DNA from: Neoconidiobolus thromboides FSU 785
Lineage: Eukaryota; Entomophthoromycota; Entomophthoromycetes; Entomophthorales; Neoconidiobolaceae
NCBI GenBank assembly: GCA_025603075.1
Contig: MU626498.1
Location: 6,953 to 32,571, forward strand
Reading direction: 5' to 3'
Length of the DNA: 25,619 bases
Under the pieces are notes generated by a model that was not told where the DNA came from, did not search any database, and worked only from the letters and a program-made list of their open reading frames with translations. This document shows positions 9,239-19,322 of the stretch, piece after piece; position 1 is the first letter of the stretch; each line of letters begins with the position of its first letter. Position numbers and translations under genes: made by a program.

Positions 9239-10817
9239 CTAAACTTTTGATTTTGGAAGTGGTTTCTTTTTAGCAGCAACAGCCTTCTTGGTACCATTCT
9301 TTTTAGCACCAGCCTTTTTAGCTACAACTGGAGCTTTTTTAACTGAAACAGCCTCTTTTTCAGCTTCAACTGCTGGAGCAACCTCTTTTTTAGCTGCTTT
9401 TTCAGCTTTATTACCACGAGTCGTTTTTCCAACCCCCTTAAAGTCATAATCGATTCCCATAGCTTTGAGTACTTTCCTCTTTTGTTTTTCTTTTAGAATA
9501 AGACGATCGGATCGTCTATGTACTTGCACTTCCGTTTTTGGTTTTTTAAGTAAATTACGTTGTCTTCCTACATTACCTGAAAGTTTAATTGGTTGACCTG
9601 CACCCCAAAATAAGCTTGGGTGTACCTTTTCTTTAGGAACTAATTTACCTATAAAATATTATAAATATCAACTTTCATAACTTATAAACTATATTACATC
9701 TAAGTAAACGGCCTGATAATAAATAATTGTCCATAGTTTCAACAACTACTTCAGCTACTTCACGGAACTTATACTCAATAAAAGCATAATGTCTGGATTT
9801 TCCGGTCTATGAACCAAATTCAGTATAAATGGAAAAATTGAAAAATCAGCTTACCTTTTTATTACGGGACATACGAAGATTAGTTATAGTTCCGAATTGG
9901 CTAAAATAACCCTTAATTTCTTTTTCTTCAAACCCTTTTGGAATATGTCCAAGGTAAACAACGCCATATTCATTATTATTATCCTTAATCAATAAATAAT
10001 TGGTAACTTAATAAATTTTAAAATAAAATACCTTTTGGCTGTTAATTAAGTTCAACTTGTTTTTCATCTCTTTACCAATTTGTTTACTAAAATGATCAGC
10101 TTCTTGTGCTTTGGTTTTTGTTGACTTGATATCCTCAGTCTCAACTTCTTCTTCATCACTATCTAACTCTTGGGCTAACTCTTCAACTTGTACATCATCT
10201 ATTAAAAAGTCAATATTGATAAAAAAAGTATTTTATCAACAGGTTACCTTCTTCTTCTTCTTCGTCACTCGAGTCCCCAGGTAAGCTATCTTTAGCTTCT
10301 TTTTGAGCTGAACGTTTTGTACCAGCTTTAGCTTTAGGAGCTGGCTTTTTAGCTTGGGTTTCTTCCTCACTCTTGGTTTCAGTAGCTACCTTATTATTAC
10401 CCTTTTTTTTTGATACAGGTTCAGCAGCTACTTTTTTGTTAGCTGGCTTTTTTTCTACAACCTCCTTTTTAGGTTCAGCCTTAGATTTTTCTTCTTGGAC
10501 TTTAGTTTCTTTAACTTCTTTCTTAGCTGGTTCAACTTTAGCGTTATTCTTTTTGGGTGCAGGTTTAGATTTTAAGGCAACTTCAGATTTTTTGTCTTGG
10601 GCTTTGGCTTCCTTGACTTCTTTCTCGGCTGACTCAGCTTTAGCAGTAGCCTTTTTGTGAGCAGTTTTAGATTTTGGGGTAGCTTCTACAGGAGCAGCAG
10701 CTTTTTGGGCAGCCCCTCTCTTAGGCACAACTCTCTTTTCAGGGGTAGCTAAAGTTTGTATTAGAATTTGTATATCGGATTGTTATTCTGCTTACTTTTT
10801 TTATTGGAAGCAACCAT
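9239..10817 (-). CDS. NOP15: NOP15/NIFK-type nucleolar RRM protein (ribosome biogenesis)
   Basis: Six exons on the minus strand: 10796-10817, 10248-10748, 10032-10198, 9855-9983, 9698-9806, 9239-9648; 445 aa, stop TAG. Residues 1-230 are a Lys/Ala/Glu/Pro-rich basic-acidic repeat-like region (PAKKEVKETK, PKKEVVEKKP), ending in an acidic patch. The single RRM follows at about 236-315: RNP2 is VVYLGHI (238-244), and RNP1 is contained in TGKSRHYAFIEY (274-285), then MDNYLLSGRLLRC. The post-RRM segment LVPKEKVHPSLFWGA is characteristic of the Nop15/NIFK family, which binds pre-60S particles near ITS2 and is needed for large-subunit rRNA processing. The C-terminus is Lys/Ala-rich, suiting nucleolar localisation. 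The long N-terminal extension is larger than in yeast Nop15 (about 220 aa). All five introns are 47-50 nt. Family confident; strict orthology to yeast NOP15 inferred. Confidence 0.88.
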
Positions 10818-11266
10818 TTTTTTATATTCTTAGTTAAGAAGTGGTTTTACTTTTGTATAAAAAGTTTTTAAGTAGTTGGAGTTATTTGATGGGAATAAAA
10901 TCAAATTTTGAAATGTTTTTTTTAAAAATAGCGCAAAATTTGTGTTTTTGAAACTAAAATATTTTTGTTAATATTTTAGATGTAAATATAGTTTTATTTA
11001 ATAGTATAATTAATAATATAAAGATACTTATGTTTAATCTATTAATAAAAGTTCAAGTATATTAAGCTCATTATTTACTAGAAAGATACATTTTAAATTA
11101 AGAGCACAGCACACATTTGTTAGTTTTGCTTTGTTCTAAACCCGGTTTTTTATTAAATTGATTAAAACAAAATAAAACAAGTTATAAAATATTTATTAAT
11201 ATTTTATTTGTAATAGTTTTTTTAGAAACTGAATTTTAAAATATTATTTATTTTAAATTGGAGTAT
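10818..11266. other. spacer between ARP2 and the NOP15-type gene
   Basis: About 450 bp between two genes on the minus strand. It must contain the ARP2 3' untranslated region and the NOP15-type promoter. No TATA box, repeat or further gene recognised. Confidence 0.6.
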
Positions 11267-12758
11267 TTAAAGTCTATCCAATTTATCCTAACAAATTTAT
11301 AAGTAAATATAAGAGTACAGTATATAAGATAATATTACCAAAGCACGAACACCTTGCTCTTCCCATTCAGCTTTAGAAACCCAAGCATTTGGATGACTTT
11401 CTAAAATTTTAGCCAAAACAGCACCCCCTAAGAATACCATATGTTTACGTGATGGTGGATCATCAATATTAACTTTAAATTTCTATTTTTATAAATTAAC
11501 TTTAAATAATAAAAATATTATTAAACTTACATCAAGGCGAGAAGGATCTCCGTTTAAGATTTTAGTAAGATATAATTGTTTAAGTTCTTTTTCCAATCTC
11601 CCAGGTAATCCTGCATACATGGATGATCCTCCTGATAATACAATATGCTTATATAATTCAGAACGAATATCAATATCAGCGTCTTGTACACATTTAAATA
11701 ACAACTCTGACAAAAAATTAGATACTAAATCACGAACATTTAAATAATATTACCAGCTACACCTGGAGATTCAACGCCAACCAATTCAGGTTGGAATAAA
11801 CATTCTGGGGCTTGAAATCTTTCTGAACCAAGTTTAATAACTCTACCATCAGGGAGCTATAAAATAAATAGTTAAACAAAATAGTTAAAAATTAAAGTAA
11901 GCTTACTGTGTACTGTTCAATCAAAACAGTAGTTTCATTGGCCAATTTTTTGTCCATTTCTAAGTCATAAGAAACATAACAAAACTTTTCCTTTATTTGT
12001 CTAACAGTTTCAAAATCGGCTGTACGATTGAAATTATAACCACGCATCTGTAATAATTCTATAAGATATCTGGTTACATCTCTACCTGCTACATCTAATC
12101 GACGAGTAAGGTGTGGTAATGAACGTCCATCATAAACTGGGATAATATGTGTAACACCATCTCCAGAATCTACTACTACACCATTTACTAAACCTATCAA
12201 TAGTTGGTTTAGTTATAGAGCTGATTTTATTCTATAAAAATACCTTGAGCATATAAAGTTAAAACAGCTTGAATAGCAATATAAAACCCATCAAAACCAT
12301 AATGTTCCAACATGGCTTCTGCCATCTTAACACGATTTTGAATAGGGTTCATTGGTGGTTCAGTCAATAAAACTCGATGACCTTTTGGATCAATCTTTAG
12401 CTTTTCCTTAAACGTATAGTCCCATAAATGATACATATCCTCCCAGTTTCTAACAATACCATTTTCTAATGGATAACTTAATTGTAAGATGGACCTTAAC
12501 TCACTCGCTTCGGTACCTACCATAATATCTTTCACTTCATAATCCCCAACAATTTCTTCGCTTCTCAGCATTGGCCTTCCTACTACTGAAGGAAATACAT
12601 GTTCTGGAAAGTTTGCTCCAGCATAACCTACTTTTGCAAACTAACATTATAATTTTAAAGTTTAATCATTTTTTCGTTTGTATAACCAGTTCAATATAAC
12701 TTACCCCAGTACCATTATCTACAACTAAAACATTGGAGTTGTTTGTGTTTGAAGTCAT
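11267..12758 (-). CDS. ARP2: actin-related protein 2 (Arp2/3 complex)
   Basis: Seven exons on the minus strand: 12705-12758, 12244-12640, 11907-12193, 11754-11856, 11531-11706, 11339-11482, 11267-11287; 393 aa, essentially the family length. Arp2 is one of the two actin-like subunits of the Arp2/3 complex, which nucleates branched actin filaments at cortical patches during endocytosis. Actin-fold motifs are all present: [20 protein letters not shown] at the N-terminus (phosphate loop 1), [18 protein letters not shown] (phosphate loop 2), [35 protein letters not shown] (adenosine loop), [17 protein letters not shown]. The ending GVRALDKLDRL requires the 21-nt last exon and parallels the GVRVLEKLG end of animal Arp2. 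Introns are 47-51 nt, except the first at 64 nt. No anomaly seen. Very confident. Confidence 0.96.
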
Positions 12759-13622
12759 TTTTGATTCTAGTCAATTGTTATTTTTTAATTGTTTTTATCT
12801 CTTATTAGCTTACTCAATTAAAGTTGTAAAAAAATTAAGATAAAATAATTTTTTTGCTGTCATCAAGAGGCACCTAAGTGATTCCATCTTATTGGCTAGT
12901 TAGGAATGCCAAATTATTTTATGATTATTGTGTCTAGAAATTTAAATTAACAAGTTCAGTAATGAATGTTAACTTATTGATTTTCATACCACGATAGTAT
13001 TGCTTCATATTAGTTATATAGTTTATTATAATATACACCCTTTTATATTTTTATTGTTAATAATATAAATAACACTTTTTAAAATGAATTGAGCTCGATC
13101 TTTTTCTATTAAACTATAACTATTATAAGCTTTTGACTATTTAACTTTCACTATAGAGAGTAAAATTAGTTTATATTATCTAAATCAAACGGCTAATAAT
13201 TCCAATTAACAAAATATCACCAAATAAAAAAGGATTATGAGGATGTCTTTTCCGTTTTATTTTTGTTTATTTTTTTATTATCAAAACTTAATCAAAATAT
13301 CTATGTATTCTTGAGCTTTCAAGAACGTCAAGAAAATCAAAATATTAGTGAAATATTGAAATAAACAAATGAAGATGTTTTTTTAGTTTTATTACTTTTT
13401 CCATCTCTCAAGCGCTATTTGAGCGGAAAAAATTATAAAATTATTAAACGCAAAAACACAGCCCCAAATGTTCCCTATCTGTTTTTATTGTGTTAATATA
13501 AATCTAGTTAAGAAATTAAGAGATGAAAAAGATAACTTTATAAGACCAATGCTAATTTTATTTTACAATTAAATATAAAGTTTGCTTAATACATCATCAA
13601 ATAAATAAGGAATGGACATTAT
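12759..13622. other. intergenic spacer with one palindromic element
   Basis: A/T-rich sequence upstream of ARP2 and downstream of the SOD-like gene. It contains copy 6 of the ~98-bp palindromic element. No gene and no clear TATA box for ARP2. Confidence 0.65.
13371..13466 (-). repeat. palindromic MITE-like element, copy 6
   Basis: Opens GAAGATGTTTTTTTAG, has CTCAAGCGCTATTTGAGCGG at the centre and ends AAAAACACAGCCCC. It lies about 160 bp downstream of the SOD-like gene at 13623. The ends are slightly worn, the central AGCGCT intact. Confidence 0.75.
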
Positions 13623-14078
13623 TTATTTCCTTTCAATATTAGCGCACCCAATACGCTTTTTATCATAAGAGTGAATTACAACAGATCTCTTATTTATAAG
13701 CTCTTCGACAGTGTAGTTAGCATTATCAAAGAAAGTGTAATGCTTTGGTTCAGCATCTAATTTTTGGAATCTACCAGCAAGATCTCCAATTTCACAAGTA
13801 GCGATATTATCTTTTCTACATTTATAAGTGGTGGAATTTCCATTTGGGTTAACATTAAAAGGGTCATAATGAAGCTTTGTTGACATGCAGTCACCTTTGA
13901 CTACTAAAGCATCATGAATATGGAATGAATACTTATCTGTACTATTTTTGAAACTTTTGAAAACATCGACTTGGACCTTTACTTGATTTTTCAATTGAGT
14001 GAAAGTAAACAAGGCCTTTGCCAAATCGGAATGCACATTAGCGGTGGCTACAATGTTGCTATGGCAGCGGGAAACCAT
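13623..14078 (-). CDS. copper-only superoxide dismutase-like protein (paralog A)
   Basis: An intronless frame of 151 aa, ATG at 14076-14078. The fold signature is that of fungal Cu-only SODs: HIH (His53, His55), His70 just before DPF, and RSVVIH (His136) supply the four copper ligands; TCEIGDLAGRF (94-104) is the family's GDL loop. The zinc-ligand His preceding GDL in Cu/Zn SOD is absent, as in Cu-only enzymes. Cys64/Cys145 and Cys87/Cys95 are candidate disulfides. Known Cu-only SODs are extracellular, often GPI-anchored, and dismute superoxide. This protein has neither an obvious signal peptide nor a C-terminal GPI signal. It starts almost directly at the beta-barrel. It is a clear paralog of 20228-20692. 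A TATA box and a 6-codon upstream ORF precede it. Family confident, enzymatic activity inferred. Confidence 0.82.
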   Translation of the reverse strand: MVSRCHSNIVATANVHSDLAKALFTFTQLKNQVKVQVDVFKSFKNSTDKYSFHIHDALVVKGDCMSTKLHYDPFNVNPNGNSTTYKCRKDNIATCEIGDLAGRFQKLDAEPKHYTFFDNANYTVEELINKRSVVIHSYDKKRIGCANIERK

Positions 14079-14135
14079 TCTTTATTAAATTAAATTGAAG
14101 TATTTAACAGTTGTTTATATTCATTGTTTTCCCTC

Positions 14136-14143
14136 TTTATATA
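14136..14143 (-). promoter_or_regulatory. TATA box of SOD-like paralog A
   Basis: TATATAAA on the minus strand, 58-65 bp upstream of the ATG at 14078. Between it and the ATG lies a short upstream ORF (ATG AAT ATA AAC AAC TGT TAA), which could dampen translation if it is inside the transcript. Confidence 0.5.
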
Positions 14144-15831
14144 CCCTTTTTTTATTGAGTGAGACATTTTGGCTTCTATTCTTTAGACTTATTAAATTTA
14201 TTGATTTTCCTTAATTTTTTATTAAAGACCTTCTTTTTTTAGTAATTTTAAGCATTAAAAGGTATTAAGAACATTTTCTACGGAAAAAAGTAGGCATGAA
14301 TAAGAATAGTATAATTCAAATAAATTTAAAAATAACTCAGTCTTCTTTCTCCTTTATTGAAACTAAGGTTGACCAATGCTTATAAAAAACTGTAACTTTA
14401 TCCTATTGTTAAGACTTTTTAATTAAAGTGGAATTATTCTAACCTTATTTCCATCATAAAAGCTAGATTAATAATATAGCTAAAAAGTCTATACTAATAT
14501 AATTGACTCTTTATGCAATAACAATATCTAAGTATAGTCAACATGTAATATCAGATGCTACGTAATAGCAATAAAAGGATAGCACATTTTCTTAGTTTAA
14601 AAATGGTAGTTTTGAAATCTATTTATAATCAATAAATGAATTATTTTAATTAACATTTACTAATAAAAGGTAAGTGATAATTCTTTAATTTTAAAAAAAT
14701 CAAATAGTACCATATGTTATCAAAAGCAGTCATGATTGCTTTTAATTAGCTACACTGATATTTTTGAAATGATTCTATTAAAGTGCTATTTAAGTAAAAG
14801 CCTATATTACTAATAGAGTTTCTATACTGCTTGGAATTAGGTACATATTAGATAGACCTAAGATGTAAAAATTTATTATTTACCAACAAATTTGAGGAGA
14901 TTTTAAAATACTGAAATGTAAGTGCAATCAATAATAGCACTATAAATATGATATTAATGTATAATAAGTACATTGAATAAGGATGTTTAAAAAATGATAC
15001 TAAAAATCTAATATTAGGTGAAAGAACCTTAATTTTTTAATTTCTTTAAAATAACATGTATTCTGGTAGAATTTAAACTTATTAAATTTTATTTAAAAAA
15101 CTCCTATCAATTTAAATTTATACATTGATATATATATTAATTGGCGAAAAATTGGTATTGAGAATCACTTTATTAATTTCATACCACGATGCTTATCAAA
15201 GGTGATATTTTTTATATTAACAAACATTTTCTCTGCATGAAATAAAGACCATCTGACGGTCAAATTAACTTACACTATTTTACACATCATTAAATTTTAT
15301 GATACGTATAAAAGCTGCCATGTGTTCGTTATTGATCAAGAAGTATTAGGCTCGAGTATGGAAAAATAAAAGCATAAATTACTACAATCTCGATAGAATT
15401 AAGATATAACAATTTAATATTTTAAAAGTCTTACGTGAGGATATATTTTTGTGCTTAAGAATTTTACTAACAAATTTTCTGCTTAAATAGCGCTTAAAAA
15501 ATGGAAAAAATAATGAAGTTAAAAATACTCCCATCATATAGAGTGAAATACACTAATATTAAGATCAAATTAATCTTTATTTAAGTAAAGAACGGGTTTA
15601 TACTATTTCCTAATTATTTGTCTTTTTGTTAAGGTCCTATTATAATTACTTAGGTTTTTTATATTATTAGGCAATATATTGTAAGCATTTGAATATTTTG
15701 ATTTAAAGTGAATTTATAAAGATTAATTTTATTCAACTGGTTAATAATCAACTGCATGCATAAATTTTCGAAAAATAATCTTAAAATAATCCCTAAAATT
15801 AAAAATCATTGTCTCTTTTTTTGTTTTCAAA
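14144..15831. other. intergenic spacer with one or two palindromic elements
   Basis: The divergent region between the SOD-like gene (-) and RMT2 (+). It is A/T-rich with no supportable gene. It holds copy 7 of the palindromic element (15437-15533) and a very diverged possible relic near 14771-14822 (AAGTGCTATTTAAGTAAAAG). Confidence 0.6.
15437..15533 (+). repeat. palindromic MITE-like element, copy 7
   Basis: Opens GAGGATATATTTTTGTGCTT, then TTTTACTAACAAATTTTC, AAATAGCGCTTAAAAAATGG, and closes AAAAATACTCCC. About 300 bp upstream of the RMT2 start codon. Confidence 0.75.
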
Positions 15832-16946
15832 ATGAGTTCAAATAACAACGAGCAGAATTTAGAAGAGTACGGCAAAAAATTTCAAATTATTTGTTTGATA
15901 GATAAAAATGAAACTGAAGCCATCAAATTGATAAATGAGTTCCCAGAATTAGTATGGTATAGAGATCCTGAAACCGAAGACTCCCCATTACATTGGGCTG
16001 CTAAGCTTGGTAGTAAAAAAGTGGTTAGGTAACTAATTTTACAACCAAAAGTATTAAAATTAAAAAAATAAGAACTTTATTAGATAACCGCCACCCATGG
16101 AATGTATTGAACAAAGCTGGTAACTCTGCTGGTGAAGTGTGTCAAAATGAAGGTCATGAAGATATTTATAAAGAGATCCTTGATGAAGGAGTAAGAGCAG
16201 AGTTAATTTTGGGAATTTTAGACGAAGTTCAAGGTGAAGAAAACGCTATTCCAAACGATGAGTATTTGAAATTGCCGCTAAAATTTTCTTCCGACAAGAT
16301 CTTAGATTATGAAGATAACGGTGTCATGATGGGATGGGAGGGACCTCTTATGGAAGAGCATGCCAAAGTAATTGCACCTAAAAAAGGGCTGAACGTTTTG
16401 AATATTGGTAAAAGAATTTGTTTTTCAATATGATGAATATTTAATATAAGTTTAGGCTTTGGCTTAGGGTTAATAGATTCTGAGTTACAAAAATTAGAGC
16501 CAAAAAACCATACTATTGTAGAAGCACATCCAGACGTATATAAGCAAATGATATCACTAGGATGGGATCAAAAACCAGGGGTAAGAATTATTTTTGGAAG
16601 ATGGCAAGATAAAAAGGATGAAATCTGTAACCAGTTATATGATGGAATCTTCTTTGATACTTTTGGAGAATATTATAAAGATTTAAAACAGTTTCATGAG
16701 ATTATACCAAATGTTTTAGCTGAAGATGGAGTCTATTCCTTCTTTAATGGTTTAGGTGGGGATGTAAAATTGTTCCATGACGTTTATTGCCAGATTGCTC
16801 AACTACATTTATTGGACATGGGTATTGAAACCGAATATGTAGAAATTGATATGGATCCAGATTCCAATAAGATTTGGGATGGAGTTAAAAGACGTTACTG
16901 GCAATTGAAAAAATATTACTTACCTATTTGTAAATTTCAAAACTAA
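15832..16946 (+). CDS. RMT2: protein arginine N5-methyltransferase, RMT2 family
   Basis: Three exons: 15832-16028, 16073-16407, 16456-16946; 340 aa. Yeast Rmt2 methylates the delta nitrogen of an arginine in ribosomal protein L12. The N-terminal part carries an ankyrin-type repeat (about 50-100: SPLHWAAKLGSKKVVRTLLD, then NKAGNSAGEVCQNEGHEDI), as in the family. The methyltransferase domain begins around 150; the SAM-binding glycine motif NVLNIGFGLGLID (about 173-185) is assembled only when intron 2 is removed, which supports that splice. TIVEAHPDVY carries the acidic SAM-ribose ligand. DGIFFDTFGEYYKDL and VYSFFNGLGGD are further family blocks. Introns are 44 and 48 nt. It is shorter than yeast Rmt2 (about 410 aa), mainly from a shorter N-terminal region. 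No TATA box seen. Confident in family. Confidence 0.92.
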
Positions 16947-17668
16947 AGTCACTTAACATAAACTTATAGAGAATAAATTCATGCTTTTGTTAACTATTTT
17001 TAAATTCATAACCTTGCTTTCCTTTTGTCAAAAACATTTAAGTTTATTTAACAACTAAAATGATAGTAATCACCTGAGTAGTAGTTGATTTTATATTGAA
17101 ATTACAACCGAAAATGTCAAAATGCTATGACATGTAGTAATATTAAACTTATAAATGTCGATTAAACTATGCTATGAAGAAATTGACCTGGTAATAAATT
17201 ACACAACAAAGATTACAATCAAAAAAATCAAGTACCTAATTTAGATTATTTTTATTTAGTGAAGACACTTTTTAAAAAATAGTTTAAAGATAAAAGAAAT
17301 TAACCAATAAAAACAGTTTAGAGTATATATCAATATACTCTTTCTATTATCATTAAAAGCTTACATTACACAATAAAAAAATAGTACAAAGTTCTATTTT
17401 CCAGAAATTAATTTTTAAAACTAACTATTAGTTAAAGATTAAACTTTTTAATTACTTTAATATACGTTTTTTTAAATAAAACTTAACAAATATATTTCTA
17501 AGTCTTACTTGTCATTTTTATTTCATAAGTTCATTATATTACTTTTATATTTTAAATAATACATATGTAAATTTGAATTTTTAAATTTATGGCTTTTTAA
17601 AAGCTTAAAAATAAACTTTTTTATTAGCTAATTATACATTATAATTTTAAATTAATTAATAAACATAT

Positions 17669-17765
17669 GGGGATGCATCTTTGTGTTTAAGGATTTTACT
17701 AGCAATTTTTCCGCTCAAATAGTGCTTAAAGATGGAAAAAGTAGTAAAGGCAAAAAAACACTCCC
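17669..17765 (+). repeat. palindromic MITE-like element, copy 8
   Basis: Opens GGGGATGCATCTTTGTGTTT, continues TTTTACTAGCAATTTTTCCG, and closes AAAAAAACACTCCC. It is flanked by TAT and ATA. The centre has changed from AGCGCT to AGTGCT. Confidence 0.8.
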
Positions 17766-17918
17766 ATACATAATTATATTATAGTCATTTTCTTTTAACT
17801 TTTATTATTAAAATAAAAACTTTTTAAATATAGGTAGGTATAAACTAATAGTAATTTTTTTAATCAAGTTGATATTAGATCAAAGATCCTAATCTTAGTA
17901 ATTCTTTCAAAATTATAT

Positions 17919-18017
17919 GAGGATGTATTTTTGTATCCAAGATTTTTACTGACAATTTTTCCACTTGAATAGCGCTTAAAAGATGGAAAAAGTAATGAAG
18001 CCAAAAAAAACACCCCC
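17919..18017 (+). repeat. palindromic MITE-like element, copy 9
   Basis: Opens GAGGATGTATTTTTGTATCC, has GAATAGCGCTTAAAAGATGG and AAAAAGTAATGAAGCC, and closes AAAACACCCCC, flanked by TAT and ATA. One of the best-preserved copies. Aligning it with its own reverse complement pairs both ends and the centre around AGCGCT. Confidence 0.8.
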
Positions 18018-18443
18018 ATATCTAGACTTTTTTTACTATAATTTTAAAACTACCTCCAATATCTAAAAACAACTTATAACTTGACATCATATTCTATCAT
18101 GTAGTCTTAAACAATAAGAAAGTGAGAACTACAGTGGTTTATTTTATTATCATTAATTCTAAATCACACAAAAAAAGATTAAAAACTGGCAAGTTTATTT
18201 GTAGTATTGCTTGTTAAGTTTAGATTATAGTAAAAAGTCATTAAACCATTTCACTTTCAATGCAACTTTTAAATATCTTATTATTTGTTCTGATGCTGTA
18301 GTTATCATTTTAATATATCATCTTATTATTTAATATATGTCATTATTATGTAGGATATATAATCATATAAAAATCATTTGCAATCAAAATTGAAGATAAA
18401 CTAAAAATACATTTTATTCAATATACATTCTAAAGTCTAAAAT

Positions 18444-19259
18444 TTAAGGTCTGAAGTCGGCCTTGGCTTTGACAACTTTAGCCTTTAAATATTCAAGTTC
18501 ATTTTGGAGTTTGACGGTTTTAGTATAATCGGTATTAAGAGTAACAAAAGCAACATTACAATCTTGGATTAAAATATCAAAATCTAAGTAAGAATGGGCT
18601 TTAGCTAATCGATCATTAAAGTTGACTTTCTTGGTAATATCATCTGATTTATCTCCATTGTTACCACCATTATTACCACCATTGTTACCCCCAGAAGGAG
18701 GGTGAGTTTTAGCAAACTCTTCTTGAGCTACCTTGATTCTGTTTTGGACTGAAATCCATTCGGAATTGAGCTCATTAAGTCTGTTTTGGTCGGCATTTAA
18801 GAGTTCATTATAAGCGGTACTGCAAGAGGCTAAAATAGGATCAAAATCTTCTCTCTTTTGAACAGTTGAGATTTTAGCTTCCATATTACAACGTTGTACA
18901 ATAGTTTGACCAGGTTTAGGTGGGTTAACACCACCATTACCATTAGTTGGATGGGTTAAGAAATAATTATCTTTATATTTAGCAAAGTTTTCCTTGATGG
19001 CAACAATTTCATTTTGTAAAGCGATAGCATTTTGTTGGGATGGGTCTCTGTTTAAAAGGGTGCTGTAAGCATTATTACAATCATCCATGATGCTTGAGAA
19101 AGCTTGTTCAGTAGTAGCTTGGGGCAACCTTGATTCATATTTACATTCAACAGCAATAGCTCCGAATGCTCTTCTAGCTAAGTGAGCATTAGAAGAGATA
19201 GTATAGGCAGAAGTGCTAGCAATAGCAAGTAATGAGAGTAATGAATAAGAGAATTGCAT
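18444..19259 (-). CDS. secreted protein of three Cys-containing helical modules (unrecognised family)
   Basis: An intronless frame of 271 aa. Residues 1-18 form a signal peptide (LLSLLAIASTSA, then YT). I do not recognise the family. The mature protein consists of three related modules of about 60 residues, separated by low-complexity linkers: Pro/Gly/Asn around 103-118 and repeated GGNN around 189-202. Modules 1 and 2 have two cysteines exactly 22 residues apart (Cys39/Cys61, Cys124/Cys146), then a polar helix ending EFAK or NFAK. Module 3 aligns without gaps (Cys234), but the partner position holds Val212. The predicted character is helical, with likely intra-module disulfides. The linkers resemble those of secreted wall or cell-surface proteins. 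A role at the cell surface or in interaction with a host is possible but unsupported. The start is fixed by the signal peptide and an upstream TATA box. Confidence 0.8.
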   Translation of the reverse strand: MQFSYSLLSLLAIASTSAYTISSNAHLARRAFGAIAVECKYESRLPQATTEQAFSSIMDDCNNAYSTLLNRDPSQQNAIALQNEIVAIKENFAKYKDNYFLTHPTNGNGGVNPPKPGQTIVQRCNMEAKISTVQKREDFDPILASCSTAYNELLNADQNRLNELNSEWISVQNRIKVAQEEFAKTHPPSGGNNGGNNGGNNGDKSDDITKKVNFNDRLAKAHSYLDFDILIQDCNVAFVTLNTDYTKTVKLQNELEYLKAKVVKAKADFRP

Positions 19260-19314
19260 TATCGTTATTGTTGTAGATTAAATTTAATATCGGGTTACGT
19301 TGATTTTTTCAATG

Positions 19315-19322
19315 TATTTATA
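19315..19322 (-). promoter_or_regulatory. TATA box of the three-module secreted protein gene
   Basis: TATAAATA on the minus strand, 56-63 bp upstream of the ATG at 19259, matching the spacing at the other secreted or stress-type genes in the window. Confidence 0.5.

Larger units (their letters stand above)
16947..18443. other. intergenic spacer with two palindromic elements
   Basis: About 1.5 kb between the converging RMT2 (+) and three-module secreted protein (-) genes. A/T-rich, no gene recognised. It contains copies 8 and 9 of the palindromic element, about 150 bp apart in the same orientation. Confidence 0.65.

Noticed and set aside
10373-10660. 95-codon hydrophobic frame on the plus strand
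   Set aside because: Antisense shadow of the Lys/Ala/Glu-rich region of the NOP15-type gene; the apparent hydrophobicity is the mirror of Lys/Glu codons.
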